Shown: in pieces, positions 9,092 through 17,340 of the stretch
Layout of the letters: every line of letters begins with the position of its first letter
How positions within the stretch are numbered: position 1 is the stretch's first letter
DNA from: Anaerolineae bacterium
GTDB lineage: Bacteria > Chloroflexota > Anaerolineae > 4572-78 > J111
Reading direction: 5' to 3'
Length of the DNA: 64,000 nt
Assembly: GCA_023151115.1 (NCBI GenBank)
Contig: JAKLJP010000036.1
Span: forward strand, 15,880 to 79,879
Notes under the pieces: generated by a model
What the model saw: the letters and a program-made list of their open reading frames with translations, nothing else
The model's database searches: none
What the model was told of the DNA's origin: nothing
Program-made: the position numbers and the translations under genes

Positions 9092-10241
9092 TGTTGTTCA
9101 CCTCATCTGCATCAGTCGCCGGGGCCTGCTGGTCATCCGTTTTGTGAGCGCGGACCAGGGCCAGCGACTCCGGCGCAATCAACCCCTCGGCGGCGGCGTG
9201 GGCGGCGGCAAACTCGCTGTCGGAGACCAGGACCAATTGGCAGTCAAACTTTTGTACCTCAGCAATCAGGGCGTCAATGGCGGCAATCCGGGCCGGGTCG
9301 GGGTTGACGCTGCGGATATAAATCACGCGGATGCGGCGGGGATACTTTTTGACAATCTCGCGGTAAATCTCCGGGTCTTGCTGGCCGCTATCGCCGATCA
9401 GGATAAAGGGCAAATCGGGATAAAGTTGGAGCAGCGGTTCGATTTTGCTCAATTTGTGGGCATGATGGTCGCCCGCCGAGAAAAGGGAACGGCCCCCGTA
9501 ATCACGCAGCAGGATTGGCCCGACCGGAATCTGGTGGAGGGTCATAAACTCCAATAGCAGGCTGTACAAATTCCAGGGGCTGCTGGAAACGTAAAAAATG
9601 GGGTTACGCTCGTTGCCGCCCACGCCCCGGTGCAAAGCCTGGTAAAAGCCGGCCACGCCCTTAAAAGGCACGCGGGTGCGCTCGTTGCGCAGTAAGACAA
9701 TCAACAGCATTTGCAACTTGTTAACCGCGTTTGACCAGACGATGGTATCATCAATATCGCTGATCACCCCAAAGCGGGCGCTGGGCGGCGGAACCAACAC
9801 CTGCCCGGTCGCCCTAACCGGCTGGCCGCTTTGGTTCAGGTGATCCGGCAGTTCCAGCTCTACCTGATACCACTCACCGTCTGTCAACCGCTGCGACGGC
9901 TGAAGCTCAAGGTGAAAGTATCCCTCCCGGTCGGTGACGCCGGCCTGCTCAACGCCCTGAAAGCGGGCCAACAGCCGCACCCCGCCCATCTCGTCGCTTT
10001 CAAAGCGTTTGAACATATTGAGCAGATTTTCCAGGGGCGAGTCTGCCTCACCCGGCGGGATAAAACCTTCATCTTCCAGCACCCGCCCGCTCAAGTATAA
10101 CCGGGCTGCATTGCCGTAGCCCAGATAAGGGCTAATGATGATCGGATCGCGGGCCACCCCCCGCCGCCAATGCAGCACCCAGTCATCAGCCCGCCCGGCG
10201 ATTTCTTTTAGCTTGTCGCGCCAATCGTTAAATTGTTCCAT
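9075..10241 (-). CDS. App1-family (DUF2183) phosphatase-like protein
   Basis: The product has 388 residues. The C-terminal half carries the HAD-like motif SDIDDTI (D162, D164, T166), followed by FYVSSSPWN and ILIGDSGQQD, the hallmark order of the APP1 phosphatidate phosphatase catalytic domain. The N-terminal half (about 30-150) is a beta-rich domain with PYLGYG, as in bacterial App1-like proteins. The yeast enzyme dephosphorylates phosphatidic acid; the bacterial substrate is not known. The protein has no signal peptide and is probably cytoplasmic. The last 17 bases overlap the convergent glycosyltransferase gene. Confidence 0.85.
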   Translation of the reverse strand: MEQFNDWRDKLKEIAGRADDWVLHWRRGVARDPIIISPYLGYGNAARLYLSGRVLEDEGFIPPGEADSPLENLLNMFKRFESDEMGGVRLLARFQGVEQAGVTDREGYFHLELQPSQRLTDGEWYQVELELPDHLNQSGQPVRATGQVLVPPPSARFGVISDIDDTIVWSNAVNKLQMLLIVLLRNERTRVPFKGVAGFYQALHRGVGGNERNPIFYVSSSPWNLYSLLLEFMTLHQIPVGPILLRDYGGRSLFSAGDHHAHKLSKIEPLLQLYPDLPFILIGDSGQQDPEIYREIVKKYPRRIRVIYIRSVNPDPARIAAIDALIAEVQKFDCQLVLVSDSEFAAAHAAAEGLIAPESLALVRAHKTDDQQAPATDADEVNNISPDR

Positions 10242-10305
10242 CGGTTAGACCACCTGAGTTTATTATAAAACTTCTTGAGGGAGTTTCAAGCAGGCTGGGA
10301 GGCTT

Positions 10306-10716
10306 TCAGGGGGTGAGCAGTTGGGGCAGGGCCAGTTTTAGTTTATCTAGCACATGGGGACAGCACAAAAAGAGGGACACACCGGCTTTATCCGCTACTA
10401 CGGCCTGGGCGCAGTTGCCCGACAGGATGATCAGGGGTAAATCGAGGTTCTGATCGCGCAGGACGCGAGTCAGCTCCAGGCTGTCTATAATGCCGATGTT
10501 TTCGGTGGCAAGGACCAGATCGGCCCCGGTCTGATCATACAGCATGAGGGCTTCCAGTCCTGTCGGCACCACCGAAACATAAGCCGTAGGATAGAGCTGG
10601 CTAAAGGTGACTTGCAGAATCGGGCCAACAACGGCCTCCTCGGTGGCGATGATGATACGATAACGACCTGACATACCGAACATGTTCCCCATACTTTCGT
10701 CGGGTCTAATAGACAA
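10306..10716 (-). CDS. Receiver-like domain protein lacking the phospho-acceptor Asp
   Basis: The product has up to 136 residues; starts at internal ATGs (for example before SGRYRI) are equally possible. Strand-helix order matches a CheY-type receiver: RIIIATEE, then GADLVLATENIG, then RVLRDQNLDLPLIILSG. The residue at the usual phospho-Asp position is Thr or Glu (ATEN), so ordinary Asp phosphorylation is unlikely. It is a stand-alone single domain. It could be a pseudo-receiver used for protein binding. No partner kinase is nearby. Confidence 0.6.
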   Translation of the reverse strand: MSIRPDESMGNMFGMSGRYRIIIATEEAVVGPILQVTFSQLYPTAYVSVVPTGLEALMLYDQTGADLVLATENIGIIDSLELTRVLRDQNLDLPLIILSGNCAQAVVADKAGVSLFLCCPHVLDKLKLALPQLLTP

Positions 10717-10751
10717 AGCAGATAAACATCGTACAATCTTTTAGCGGGCCG

Positions 10752-10787
10752 GGCTCCCACGCCCGGCCAAACGACGGCGTGGGAGCC
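10752..10787. repeat. Perfect 12-bp inverted repeat hairpin
   Basis: GGCTCCCACGCC (10752-10763) pairs with GGCGTGGGAGCC (10776-10787) across a 12-nt loop. It has no T-tract on either side, so it is more likely a dispersed palindrome than a terminator. It lies upstream of the pseudo-receiver gene. Confidence 0.7.
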
Positions 10788-10870
10788 GTCGCTGCTACAA
10801 TGATAGTATGACTTTTAAGTGATTTGTCTATAAGGATTTGTCCAGAGACAACTTTACTGTACCGGAAAAA

Positions 10871-10913
10871 GATGGGAGATTAGAGATGAACGAATCTCCC
10901 ATCTCTAATCTCG
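10871..10913. repeat. Tandem-word hairpin (GGAGATTAGAGAT type)
   Basis: The arm GATGGGAGATTAGAGAT pairs with ATCTCTAATCTC and GAATCTCCCATC words. Sister elements lie at 15791 and 46176. Each is flanked by an AATAACTT / AGTTATT-like outer pair. It lies in a 657-bp gap with no credible gene. Confidence 0.7.
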
Positions 10914-10963
10914 TAAACCGAAAAGTTATTCTTGAACGGCTCCTAAAATCTGGAAATGATGGT

Positions 10964-11055
10964 CAGAAGATCCAAATTTCCTGTAGGGTGGCAGCCCTAT
11001 GCCGCCCGCTGACGCCCAGGGATGCGCCAGCTACGGTGAAAAATTGGATCTACTG
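10964..11055. mobile_element. MITE-like element, type C, copy 1
   Basis: This is a 92-bp element with ends CAGAAGATCCAAATTTC and AAATTGGATCTACTG (imperfect inverted repeats). The core holds GTAGGGTGGCAGCCCTATG and its partner arm. The same ends and core recur at 25429-25519, in worn form at 28900-28984 and as a half element at 32554-32601. Confidence 0.78.
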
Positions 11056-11180
11056 ATGCCCATCAAGTAAGTATAGCCGCGATAGACAATTTGACTATCA
11101 AGGAAATAAGGAGATTTCTGTCAAGAAATCTCTTTAACCCGGCAACCGATTGGGTTAATCCCCATTAATCCTGCTTACGA

Positions 11181-11209
11181 TTACAAAATGGCCAACTCGG
11201 GTATATAAT
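11181..11209 (+). promoter_or_regulatory. Possible promoter for the TIGR04076 gene
   Basis: TTACAA at 11181 and TATAAT at 11204-11209 are separated by 17 bases. The -10 is perfect and the -35 weak. A repeat at 11225-11351 lies between this site and the gene start at 11374, so the transcript would carry that hairpin. Confidence 0.4.
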
Positions 11210-11224
11210 TAAGCAACTGAAAAG

Positions 11225-11351
11225 GTCATTGCGAGGCTTCATCGCGTCTTTCGGCGCACCCGAAGGGGTGTGAGCTTAGCCGAACGGCCGTAGGCCGAAG
11301 CAATCCCCCCTCTCTGGGGCGGGAGACTGCTTCACTGGCGCTCGCAGTGAT
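11225..11351. repeat. Dispersed palindromic repeat, CATTGCGAGG family
   Basis: It begins GTCATTGCGAGGC and ends GCGCTCGCAGTGA, with GAAGCAATC and GACTGCTTC inner arms. This is a recognisable repeat style seen across many environmental bacterial genomes. A partial copy of the left end occurs at 54663. Confidence 0.75.
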
Positions 11352-11373
11352 ATGAACAAGCTATTGAGGAACG

Positions 11374-11724
11374 ATGAATTTACGCGACGACGAATTTGAG
11401 TTGTACGATCTGGCGGTGGTGGTGGAGCAAATCGAAGGCCACTGCACCTGCTCGATGGCTGTGGGCGATTGTTTTTATTTGCGCGGGGGCAAGCTGTCGC
11501 TGCCGGAAGGACAGGATTTTTGCCTGTATGCGCTGCAAGCCGCTATCCCGCTGCTGCCGGCCAAACAGCGCCGCAACCACCCCGCCGATTGGATGGAAAC
11601 GGATGCCCGCGTGGTCTGCCCCGACCCAGCCTGCCGGCTGATCATGCGTATTGACCGGGTGAGCCAGCGGACGCTGCGCCACGACGACGTGAGTCCGATT
11701 GCCTGGGAAAACGTTGAACGTTAA
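11374..11724 (+). CDS. TIGR04076-family small cysteine-containing protein
   Basis: The product has 116 residues. The order EGHCTCSMAVGD, then GQDFCLYAL, then RVVCPDPACR followed by a basic strand matches the TIGR04076 family of about 90-120-residue proteins, which have no known function. The conserved cysteines suggest a metal site or redox role, but this is inference. It is convergent with the luciferase-like oxidoreductase gene, with only 11 bases between them. A possible promoter lies at 11181-11209. Confidence 0.75.
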   Translation: MNLRDDEFELYDLAVVVEQIEGHCTCSMAVGDCFYLRGGKLSLPEGQDFCLYALQAAIPLLPAKQRRNHPADWMETDARVVCPDPACRLIMRIDRVSQRTLRHDDVSPIAWENVER

Positions 11725-11735
11725 ACGTCAAAAGG

Positions 11736-12731
11736 TTATTGGCGAAAATGGGGCAAAACATGCTCGCCCAGCAGATGGACGGCGGCCAGACGATCCGGCC
11801 CCAGGGGTGGGCCAAAACTGAGATGGTCCACTCCAGCCTCAACCAGCGGCTGCAAACGGGCAATTAAATCTTGTGGATTGCCCACCACCCCGATCTGCAA
11901 CATGCGGTCATCCACCAGGCCGATGGCCTGCTCCAGATCAGCTTCGACCATTATTGCCCGCTCAAGCGGGGCGAAATCATGGCGGGTCAATCCCAGACGC
12001 TGCAAAATCAAGGGGCTGAGGGTGTGGCCGTAATAGGCCACCTTTTCGGCCAGAGCGCGCCGGGCCGTGGCCCGGTCATCGGCCAGCGAAACCCAGATAC
12101 AGGCGGGGGTGTCAAGCGAGGGCAGGGCGGGGCTGCGGGTCTGCCTGCCTTCGTCCAGATAGGGTTTAACCCCAAAGTAGTGCTCCGGCGGAAAGAGCAG
12201 CGGCAAAACCCCGTCGGCCAACTCGCCGGCCAGGCGGAGCATGCCCGGCCCCATGGCCCCCAGGTAAATGGGGGTGACACGCGGGGCCGGAAAACGCAGG
12301 TAAGCTTCGCCGCTCCAACGCAGAAACTGGCCGTTTATTTCGGCCCGCTCTCCGGCCAGCAGCCCCCGAATGGCGGTGATGGTTTCGCGCATGGCAACCA
12401 GGGGGTGGACGTGGGCCAGGTCAACCCACTTCAAAAAGTCGGCGGCTCCTGCGGCCAACCCCAGATTGAAGCGGCAGCCGGACAGCTCATCTAATGTAGC
12501 GGCCAGCATGGCTATTTCGCTGGGGTGGAGAGTGTAGGGGTTGAGGATGCAAGTGCCGATTTCGATGGTTTGGGTTGCGGCAACCACACTCGACAGGATA
12601 ACCGGGGCGCTGCGCAAGAACAAATCGTTGCTGACCCAGAACTGGTCAAAACCGTGCAGTTCGGCTACCTGGGCCAGGGTGACATATTCAGAGAGCAATA
12701 AATCGTTGTTGAGGCGCAGGCTAAAGCGCAT
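11736..12731 (-). CDS. LLM-class (F420/FMN-dependent) oxidoreductase
   Basis: The product has 331 residues from the ATG at 12731 (MRFSLRLNN). This start is preferred over an upstream one because it gives the normal family N-terminus and overlaps the RidA gene by 11 bases, as expected in an operon. It has the TIM-barrel luciferase-like pattern: FDQFWVSND, then IEIGTCILNPY, then FNLGLAAGA, then PIYLGAMGPG. It resembles the F420-dependent Mer-like branch. Substrate is unknown. It is the second gene of a two-gene unit after RidA. Confidence 0.85.
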   Translation of the reverse strand: MRFSLRLNNDLLLSEYVTLAQVAELHGFDQFWVSNDLFLRSAPVILSSVVAATQTIEIGTCILNPYTLHPSEIAMLAATLDELSGCRFNLGLAAGAADFLKWVDLAHVHPLVAMRETITAIRGLLAGERAEINGQFLRWSGEAYLRFPAPRVTPIYLGAMGPGMLRLAGELADGVLPLLFPPEHYFGVKPYLDEGRQTRSPALPSLDTPACIWVSLADDRATARRALAEKVAYYGHTLSPLILQRLGLTRHDFAPLERAIMVEADLEQAIGLVDDRMLQIGVVGNPQDLIARLQPLVEAGVDHLSFGPPLGPDRLAAVHLLGEHVLPHFRQ

Positions 12732-13128
12732 GTGTTGACCCGACGATGGCTTCGGCCTCGATTTCCACCAGGTATTCATCGCCAATCAACTGCGCCTGGA
12801 TGAGGGTATTGGCCGGGCGAATAGAGCCAAAACGCTCGCCGTGGACCAAAGAAACCGACTCCCAATCGGCGGCGTGGCGCACATAAACCCGGGTGCGGAC
12901 GACATCGCTCAACGCGCCGCCCAGTTGAACGATGGCTTTTTCAATCTTGTCTAAAATGAAGCGGGTCTGAGCAGCCGCGTCTCCCGCACCAACTACTCCC
13001 TCAGGGCCGGTGGCAGTTGTGCCGGAGACCAGGATACGGTCGCCGACTCGTACTGCGCGGGCATAACCGGCCAAATCTTCCCAATGAGTACCGCTGCCAA
13101 CTGAAGTTCGGTGGAGTTTTGAAGTCAT
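12721..13128 (-). CDS. RidA (YjgF/UK114) family protein
   Basis: The product has 135 residues from the ATG at 13128 (MTSKLHRTS), preceded by CGGAGGCTCC as ribosome binding site. A longer frame upstream only translates repeat DNA. Family signals are ILVSGTTATGPEG, RTRVYVRHAADW and an EIEAEAIVG end that includes the usual Glu. RidA proteins hydrolyse reactive enamine/imine intermediates or related substrates. Its overlap with the flavin/F420 oxidoreductase suggests it handles an imine-type product of that enzyme, which is inference. Confidence 0.87.
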   Translation of the reverse strand: MTSKLHRTSVGSGTHWEDLAGYARAVRVGDRILVSGTTATGPEGVVGAGDAAAQTRFILDKIEKAIVQLGGALSDVVRTRVYVRHAADWESVSLVHGERFGSIRPANTLIQAQLIGDEYLVEIEAEAIVGSTHAL

Positions 13129-13331
13129 GGAGCCTCCGTAGGGGAATGGCGAATGAACAAATGGCGAATTACTATTTGCTAACAAGTGCAGAAAGTATAC
13201 CTATTCAAGCCGGGCAAGTCAATCTAAATCCAATTTTCGAAGGGAGAGAGGCACGCCGACGCGCCGCGAAACATACCGTACGAGGACGTGCTGGTTCCTC
13301 AAATTTGGTTACGGAGACTATTTTGGGGCAG

Positions 13332-15620
13332 TTACACCCGGACTACGACGATGGTCAGGTCGTCGCGCGGCTCAATATCACCGGTAAAGCGGGCGACTTC
13401 AGCCCGCAGGTAGGCCAGCATGGCGGCGGCCCCTGTTTTAGGGCCATTGGCAACCGCCTGCTCCAGCCGGTCGAAACTAAAGAGTTCCCCGGCGGCGTTG
13501 GTGGCTTCAATCAAGCCGTCACTGGTGAAAACGATGACATCACCGGAGTTGAGGGTAAAGGTGGCTTCGGTGTAGCCAATGTCGGCGCCCAAACCCACGC
13601 CCAGGGGCAAACCGCCCACTTCAACCCATTCGACCCGGCCATTAATCCGGCCAATCAGGGGGGTAACACAGCCGGCATTGGCCACACGCAAACTGCCGGT
13701 GGGCTGTTCAGGTCCCGGCGGGGTAATCTCGGCATAACAGAGGGCACAGTTTTGGAGGGTAGTTTTGGTGTAAGGGATCAAAGCCAGGTCAAGTTCGGCC
13801 AACAGGCTGCTGGGTCTAAAAGAGTGGCCGATGATGGATTGCAGTGCGGTGAGGCTGGCCGCCATCAGTAGGGCGGCCGGCATGCCCTTACCCGACACAT
13901 CCCCCACAGCAATAGCAAAGGTTGAAGGCTGAACGCCTCGCGTGACGGATGGATCTTCTTCCGCCTTCACGCGAAGCGTTCCGCCCCCATCCTTTTGAAA
14001 GGCGTGATAGGCATAAAAGTCCCCGCCTACTTCGCGGGCCGGAACGGTGTAACAAACCATGTCCAGGCCGGACCAACCGGGGTGGCCGATGGGCAGGAGG
14101 CTTTGCTGAATTTTCTGAGCCAGGATCAATTCTTCCTGCAAGCGGCTGGTCAGCTCTTGCAACTGTTTGTTGGTAACTTTTAGTTGTTCTTCGGCCTGTT
14201 TGCGTTCGGTGATATCGCTGACCACGCCGTAGATAATTCTGGCAGAGCCATCTTGCTGGCTGCGGCCGCTATCGCGGACCCAAATGGTGCGGCCATCGGC
14301 CCGAACCAGGCGGTATTCCACCTCACTGTTCTGGCCCATCATTAGTTTGGCGGCCTGAACCGCAGCCATGGCCCGGTCTTCCGGGTGAATAATCTGCGTA
14401 GGCCAGAACAGCCAGTCGTCCAAAAACCTTTCTCTAGGGTAGCCGGTCAGGCTGACGATGTGGGGCGAGAGATAAAGGTTGACCGGATAGCCATCCTCGG
14501 TCACACGGGTCACATAGACGTGATCGCTGATGGAAGAAACCACTTCGCGGAAGCGCTCTTCGCTGGAGTGCAGCGCGTCTTCAGCCTGGCGGCGCTCGGT
14601 TAGGTCAATGCCGGTATTGAGGATATATTCAATTGCGCCTTTAGAATCGGTTATAACCGTATTGGACCAGGAGATAAGCCGCCGCTGGCCGCCTTTGGTG
14701 ACCCATTCATTCTCGTACCGTTTGGGCGGCTGGTTTAACCAAAGGGCTTCAAATTCGGCTTTAATCGGCTCTATCTCTTCGGGTGGCAAGAATATATCCC
14801 ACCAAAATTTGCCCCTGACTTCTTCAAAAGTATAGCCGGTTGTCTGCTCACAAGCGCGGTTAAAGCGCACAATCCGGCCATGCCGGTTAAGCACCAACAC
14901 CAGTGCCCCGGCGGTATCCAACACCGCCGAGATAAAGTTGCGCTCACGTTTCAGGGCGCGGACCCGCTCGATGCTTTCCTGGCGGAGCTGATCGTACAGC
15001 CGGGCATTCTTAAGGGCGATGGCGGCCTGGCTAACAAAAGTTTGCAGACGCTCCACATCGTCTGGTTTAAAGTGAAAGGGGATAGCGCTGTTCAGGTTTA
15101 AGAATCCAATCAGCCGATTTTGAATATACAGGGGAGCGCCCAGATAAGATTTAATCCAGCCTGCATCCGGCTTTTCGACCCAGGTGGCATCCTGCTCTAC
15201 GGCGGGAATAACCAGAGGCAGGCCGGTTTCCCGGATGCGGCGCAGGGTGGGAGTATCGGCAATTTTAAGGCTGACCACTTGGGCGTTGTTACCGCTGTCA
15301 AAGTCAGCGTAACCACGCCGCCGAAAAATACGGGCTTCGTCGGCCTCAATGAGCATTACGGAGGTGGCATCATGCGGGATGAGATGGCGGACTTCATCGA
15401 GGATACGGTCGAGGATTTCGCTGTGGTCAAGGGTGCTGGTCAGGGCCGTGCCCGATTGGTAGAGCATTTCAGCCCGATGGCGCTGCGCTTGTTCGGCAGC
15501 CAGACGGCGTTCCAGTTCGGCTTCACGCTGTTTGTACCCTTCGACCAAACTTTCCAATGCGGCCAGGCGCTGATTAAGTTGCTCCTCGGTCAGATCAGGG
15601 GATGGAATATTTTTATACAT
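13332..15620 (-). CDS. GAF-PAS-PAS sensor with SpoIIE/PP2C-type phosphatase output
   Basis: The product has 762 residues. A short coiled coil (about 12-50) is followed by a GAF domain (about 60-210, with IPHDATSVML), a PAS/PAC domain (about 225-350), a second PAS/PAC domain (about 352-475), another short coiled coil (about 475-505) and a SpoIIE-like phosphatase domain (about 510-760, with AVGDVSGKGMPAALL and FTSDGLIEA). Such proteins dephosphorylate anti-sigma-factor antagonists in partner-switching systems. No transmembrane helix is present, so sensing is cytoplasmic. No anti-sigma or STAS partner gene is adjacent. Confidence 0.9.
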   Translation of the reverse strand: MYKNIPSPDLTEEQLNQRLAALESLVEGYKQREAELERRLAAEQAQRHRAEMLYQSGTALTSTLDHSEILDRILDEVRHLIPHDATSVMLIEADEARIFRRRGYADFDSGNNAQVVSLKIADTPTLRRIRETGLPLVIPAVEQDATWVEKPDAGWIKSYLGAPLYIQNRLIGFLNLNSAIPFHFKPDDVERLQTFVSQAAIALKNARLYDQLRQESIERVRALKRERNFISAVLDTAGALVLVLNRHGRIVRFNRACEQTTGYTFEEVRGKFWWDIFLPPEEIEPIKAEFEALWLNQPPKRYENEWVTKGGQRRLISWSNTVITDSKGAIEYILNTGIDLTERRQAEDALHSSEERFREVVSSISDHVYVTRVTEDGYPVNLYLSPHIVSLTGYPRERFLDDWLFWPTQIIHPEDRAMAAVQAAKLMMGQNSEVEYRLVRADGRTIWVRDSGRSQQDGSARIIYGVVSDITERKQAEEQLKVTNKQLQELTSRLQEELILAQKIQQSLLPIGHPGWSGLDMVCYTVPAREVGGDFYAYHAFQKDGGGTLRVKAEEDPSVTRGVQPSTFAIAVGDVSGKGMPAALLMAASLTALQSIIGHSFRPSSLLAELDLALIPYTKTTLQNCALCYAEITPPGPEQPTGSLRVANAGCVTPLIGRINGRVEWVEVGGLPLGVGLGADIGYTEATFTLNSGDVIVFTSDGLIEATNAAGELFSFDRLEQAVANGPKTGAAAMLAYLRAEVARFTGDIEPRDDLTIVVVRV

Positions 15621-15790
15621 ACTGTTTGCGGTGAGTTAATTACCTATAACACACCTACCATACAAGATACCACAAATCCGGGCAAGGTGGAAGTTACCAA
15701 TGTCACTAAATCTGACACGCGCAAGTCACATGTTTATTTTCCCTTAAGTCACTTTTTAGTGTTTGCCCAGAAATAACTTTGCATCTACCA

Positions 15791-15836
15791 GGAGATTGGA
15801 GATTAGAGATTGAATAATCTCCAATAACTAATCTCC
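15791..15836. repeat. Tandem-word hairpin upstream of the LKR gene
   Basis: GGAGATTGGAGATTAGAGATT pairs with the run at 15816-15836 (AATCTCC and CTAATCTCC words). It is the same type as those at 10871 and 46176. It lies 47 bases before the start codon of the next gene. Confidence 0.75.
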
Positions 15837-15882
15837 TTATGAGGTTTGCCAAAAATTACGCTTAATGCTAAGCTGACTCGCT

Positions 15883-17199
15883 ATGAATAATCTTATTGGC
15901 CTGCGTCGTGAAGATAAAAATCAATGGGAGCGGCGTGTGCCGCTCACGCCCACCCACATTGCCCGCTTGATCCAGCAGCATCAAATCGAGTTTTTGGTGC
16001 AGCCTTCGCCCATCCGCGCCTTTCCCGATGCCGGTTATGCCGCCGCCGGAGCTACGGTACAAGAAGATCTTTCGGCGGCCCAGATAATTCTGGCGATTAA
16101 GGAAATTCCGATTGAGCTGCTTGAGCGGGGTAAAACTTACCTCTTTTTCTCGCACACCATCAAAGGCCAGCCGCACAACATGCCGCTGCTGCGCCGGCTG
16201 CTGGAGCTAGATTGCCAGTTAATTGACTACGAGCGGGTGGTGGACGAACACAACCGCCGGTTGATTTTCTTTGGCCAGCACGCCGGCCTGGCCGGGATGA
16301 TTGACACCCTGCGCGCACTGGGACAGCGTTTGGCCTGGGAGGGTTGGGCCACTCCCCTGGCCGACATTCGGCCTACCTACATGTATGCTGACTTGTTTGC
16401 CGCCCAGAGCGACCTGCGACTTGTTGGCCAGCGCCTCATCGAAGAGGGTTGGCCGCTGGCACTGACGCCACTGGTCATTGGCCTGGCCGGGTACGGCAAC
16501 GTCTCGCGGGGCGCGCAGGCTATTCTCGACCTGCTGCCCACCCACCAGATCAGTCCGGCCGAACTGCTGACCCTAGCTGATCGGGAAGACTTGGACCGTA
16601 ATATCATTTACAAAGTTGTTTTCAAGGAAGAAGACACGGTCGAACCCATCGCCCCAGGCCAGTCGTTTAACTTGCAGGAATTTTTTCAACACCCGGAACG
16701 GTATCGCTCTAAGTTTGAGCAGTATTTGCCTCACCTGACGGTCTTGGTCAACTGCATCTATTGGGACGCTCGCTATCCCCGCCTGTTAACCAAAGCCGCT
16801 ACCCGCCAGCTTTACAGCGGCGAGACGCCGCCCAAGCTGCGCGTCATCGGCGACATTAGCTGCGACATCGAAGGCGGCATCGAACCGACCATCAAGGCCA
16901 CCGAACCGGATGCGCCCACCTTTGTGTGGGAACCGATCACCGATACGGCGTTGGACGGCGTCGCCGGGCATGGGCCGGTGATTATGGCCGTAGACAACCT
17001 GCCCTGCGAGCTGCCGGTTGAAGCGTCCACCAGCTTCAGCGAGGCCCTGCTGCCCTTCATCCCCGCCCTGGCCGCCTGCAATTTTTCAGTGGATTTTGAA
17101 CAGTGCGCTCTCCCGCCAGAGCTAAAACGAGCCACCATTGTTTATCACGGCGCGTTGACGCCGGATTATCGGTATTTGGAGAAATTTTTGACCTCATAA
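15883..17199 (+). CDS. Lysine-ketoglutarate reductase (LKR)-like protein
   Basis: The product has 438 residues. The N-terminal part has the alanine-dehydrogenase/PNT-type fold: GLRREDKNQWERRVPLTP, then VQPSPIRAFPD, then ILAIKEIP, then YLFFSHTIKGQ. This sequence pattern is that of the N-terminal half of the bifunctional aminoadipic semialdehyde synthase. The enzyme joins lysine and 2-oxoglutarate to saccharopine with NADPH. The saccharopine dehydrogenase gene follows 141 bases downstream, so the two halves that are fused in animals and plants are separate here. Catabolic direction is inferred from that pairing. Confidence 0.85.
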   Translation: MNNLIGLRREDKNQWERRVPLTPTHIARLIQQHQIEFLVQPSPIRAFPDAGYAAAGATVQEDLSAAQIILAIKEIPIELLERGKTYLFFSHTIKGQPHNMPLLRRLLELDCQLIDYERVVDEHNRRLIFFGQHAGLAGMIDTLRALGQRLAWEGWATPLADIRPTYMYADLFAAQSDLRLVGQRLIEEGWPLALTPLVIGLAGYGNVSRGAQAILDLLPTHQISPAELLTLADREDLDRNIIYKVVFKEEDTVEPIAPGQSFNLQEFFQHPERYRSKFEQYLPHLTVLVNCIYWDARYPRLLTKAATRQLYSGETPPKLRVIGDISCDIEGGIEPTIKATEPDAPTFVWEPITDTALDGVAGHGPVIMAVDNLPCELPVEASTSFSEALLPFIPALAACNFSVDFEQCALPPELKRATIVYHGALTPDYRYLEKFLTS

Positions 17200-17201
17200 A
17201 A

Positions 17202-17322
17202 CTGGAAGGCTGGGGGTTGGAAAAGATATACCCAAGGCATTTCAAAATTTCCGTAGCTGACGCATCCCCCTGCGTCAGCGGACGGCTTAGTATAACCAGC
17301 CTTCCAACCATCCAATCTTCCA
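17202..17322. repeat. Spacer hairpin split by a type B MITE-like insert
   Basis: The left arm GGAAGGCTGGGGGTTGGAA (17205-17223) pairs with CCAGCCTTCCAACC (17297-17310) and continues into ATCCAATCTTCC. The MITE-like element at 17227-17294 occupies the loop, so the element appears to have entered an older spacer hairpin. It fills the gap between the LKR and SDH genes. Confidence 0.65.
17227..17294. mobile_element. MITE-like element, type B, shortened copy
   Basis: It has ends TATACCCAAGGC and CTTAGTATA and core CTGACGCATCCCCCTGCGTCAG. The longer type B copy at 20157-20261 has the same ends in the opposite order and the same AAATTTCCGTAG flank. Confidence 0.7.
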
Positions 17323-17340
17323 TTAAAGGAGTCTTCAACG

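Noticed and set aside
10838..11056. A 72-codon frame on the plus strand
   Set aside because: It only translates a spacer hairpin and the type C MITE-like element; no family signal or ribosome binding site.
15120..15776. A 218-codon frame antisense to the SpoIIE-type phosphatase gene
   Set aside because: Shadow frame; the minus-strand product has five clear domains across the same bases.
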